In this document: piece after piece, positions 63,568-64,000 of the stretch
Layout: every line of letters begins with the position of its first letter
Position numbering within the stretch: position 1 is the stretch's first letter
NCBI GenBank assembly: GCA_016703765.1
Contig: JADJBL010000045.1
Location: 186,001 to 250,000 of the forward strand
Length of the DNA: 64,000 nt
Reading direction: 5' to 3'
Source: Saprospirales bacterium
GTDB taxonomy: Bacteria; Bacteroidota; Bacteroidia; Chitinophagales; Saprospiraceae
Notes under the pieces: model-generated
Seen by the model: the letters and a program-made list of their open reading frames with translations, nothing else
What the model was told of the DNA's origin: nothing
Database searches by the model: none
Translations under genes and position numbers: made by a program

Positions 63568-64000
63568 ATGAAAAAACAACTTTTCATCGTTGCCCTTATT
63601 GGGCTATGGATGACCTCCTGTCAATCGGGCGGCGAGAATGCCGGCGCTGCCGCCGCCGGCGCCAACGCTCCTACTCCCGGCCAATCAGCGGTACAGGATG
63701 ATGTTTCGGAAAAGAATATCGTCAAAGTGGCCATCGGCTCTCCCGATCATACCACGCTGGTAGCGGCTGTTCAGGCTGCAGAACTGGTAGATGTCCTGTC
63801 GAATGCAGGCCCGTTTACGGTTTTTGCTCCTACCAATGCAGCCTTTGAAGCGCTCCCGGCCGGCACGGTGGAGGGCTTGCTCAAGCCGGACAAAAAGGCC
63901 GACCTGTCAAATATCCTGCAATACCACGTGACGACTTCCTCCTATTCGGAAGCGATGTTCCGGGATGGCATGTCGCTAAGTATGGCCAACGGTGGGAAAT
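63568..64000 (+). CDS. Fasciclin-domain lipoprotein, 3' end cut by window edge
   Basis: The ATG at 63568 starts MKKQLFIVALIGLWMTSCQ, a lipoprotein signal (lipobox MTSC), followed by a low-complexity Gly/Ala linker. The fasciclin domain begins at about residue 55: HTTLVAAVQAAELVDVLSNA, GPFTVFAPTNAAFEALP and LSNILQYHVTTSSYSEAMF. Bacterial fasciclin proteins are cell-surface adhesion-type proteins. The C-terminal end is outside the window. Confidence 0.92.
   Translation, partial: MKKQLFIVALIGLWMTSCQSGGENAGAAAAGANAPTPGQSAVQDDVSEKNIVKVAIGSPDHTTLVAAVQAAELVDVLSNAGPFTVFAPTNAAFEALPAGTVEGLLKPDKKADLSNILQYHVTTSSYSEAMFRDGMSLSMANGGK

Noticed and set aside
868..64000. tRNA or rRNA genes
   Set aside because: I looked for acceptor and T-loop patterns in the intergenic regions and found none that fold convincingly.

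Overview
The window comes from a member of the Bacteroidota, most likely Saprospiria-like. The evidence is a SusC/SusD pair, two type IX secretion C-terminal signals (a type A sorting tail and a gliding-motility-associated domain), many lipoproteins and surface beta-propellers, Bacteroidota-type promoters (TTG, 19 bp, TAnnTTTG) and an absence of clear Shine-Dalgarno sequences. The lineage below phylum is inferred from gene content, not from a marker tree. Base composition is moderately GC-rich except for a markedly AT-rich stretch at about 47.9-49.2 kb.

Layout. 1-20 kb is mostly housekeeping: a DUF1611 protein and a threonine-synthase-like enzyme, ParE, Lon, TsaE, alanine dehydrogenase, glycyl-tRNA synthetase, release factor 3 and a CPA-type antiporter. 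20-29 kb is a complete minus-strand cbb3 cytochrome oxidase cluster in the order ccoI-ccoS-ccoNO(fused)-ccoQ-ccoP-ccoG-ccoH-TauE/SafE, with Fnr-type palindromes in front of ccoI and ccoS. 29-34 kb holds unrelated single genes (methyltransferase, LamG/T9SS protein, TfoX-like, GNAT, QueD, DUF2911). 34.5-43.7 kb is a polysaccharide utilisation locus with a PKD-domain lipoprotein, SusC, SusD and two GH30 glycosidases, probably for a beta-glucan. 45-53.7 kb is an accessory island: a REP-like composite repeat, a tripartite HipB-HipS-HipT system with three evenly spaced operators, an HNH nuclease, AT-rich membrane ORFs, a DUF3883 protein, two paralogous BrnT-BrnA modules around a stand-alone E2 acyltransferase, and a DUF4058 protein. 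54-64 kb returns to mixed core genes: VOC protein, an EAD11-receiver protein, MFS transporter, ArsC-like protein, lectin/gliding-motility protein, CPBP protease, MltF-like transglycosylase and a fasciclin lipoprotein cut by the right edge.

Two window-wide patterns stand out. First, nine genes are each interrupted by a single-base indel in or beside a short homopolymer. In each, removing or adding one base restores a full-length reading frame. Read-level data are needed to tell assembly error from real decay. Second, many gene ends carry perfect or near-perfect palindromes. Several are built from short words iterated on both arms (GTTTAG, GGTTTAT, ATTTAGTG, GTGACTAGTGACT). The word differs at each locus but the architecture is the same. 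I know of no named class for this and consider it, with the Hip operator array and the Fnr-type sites, the most interesting material here.
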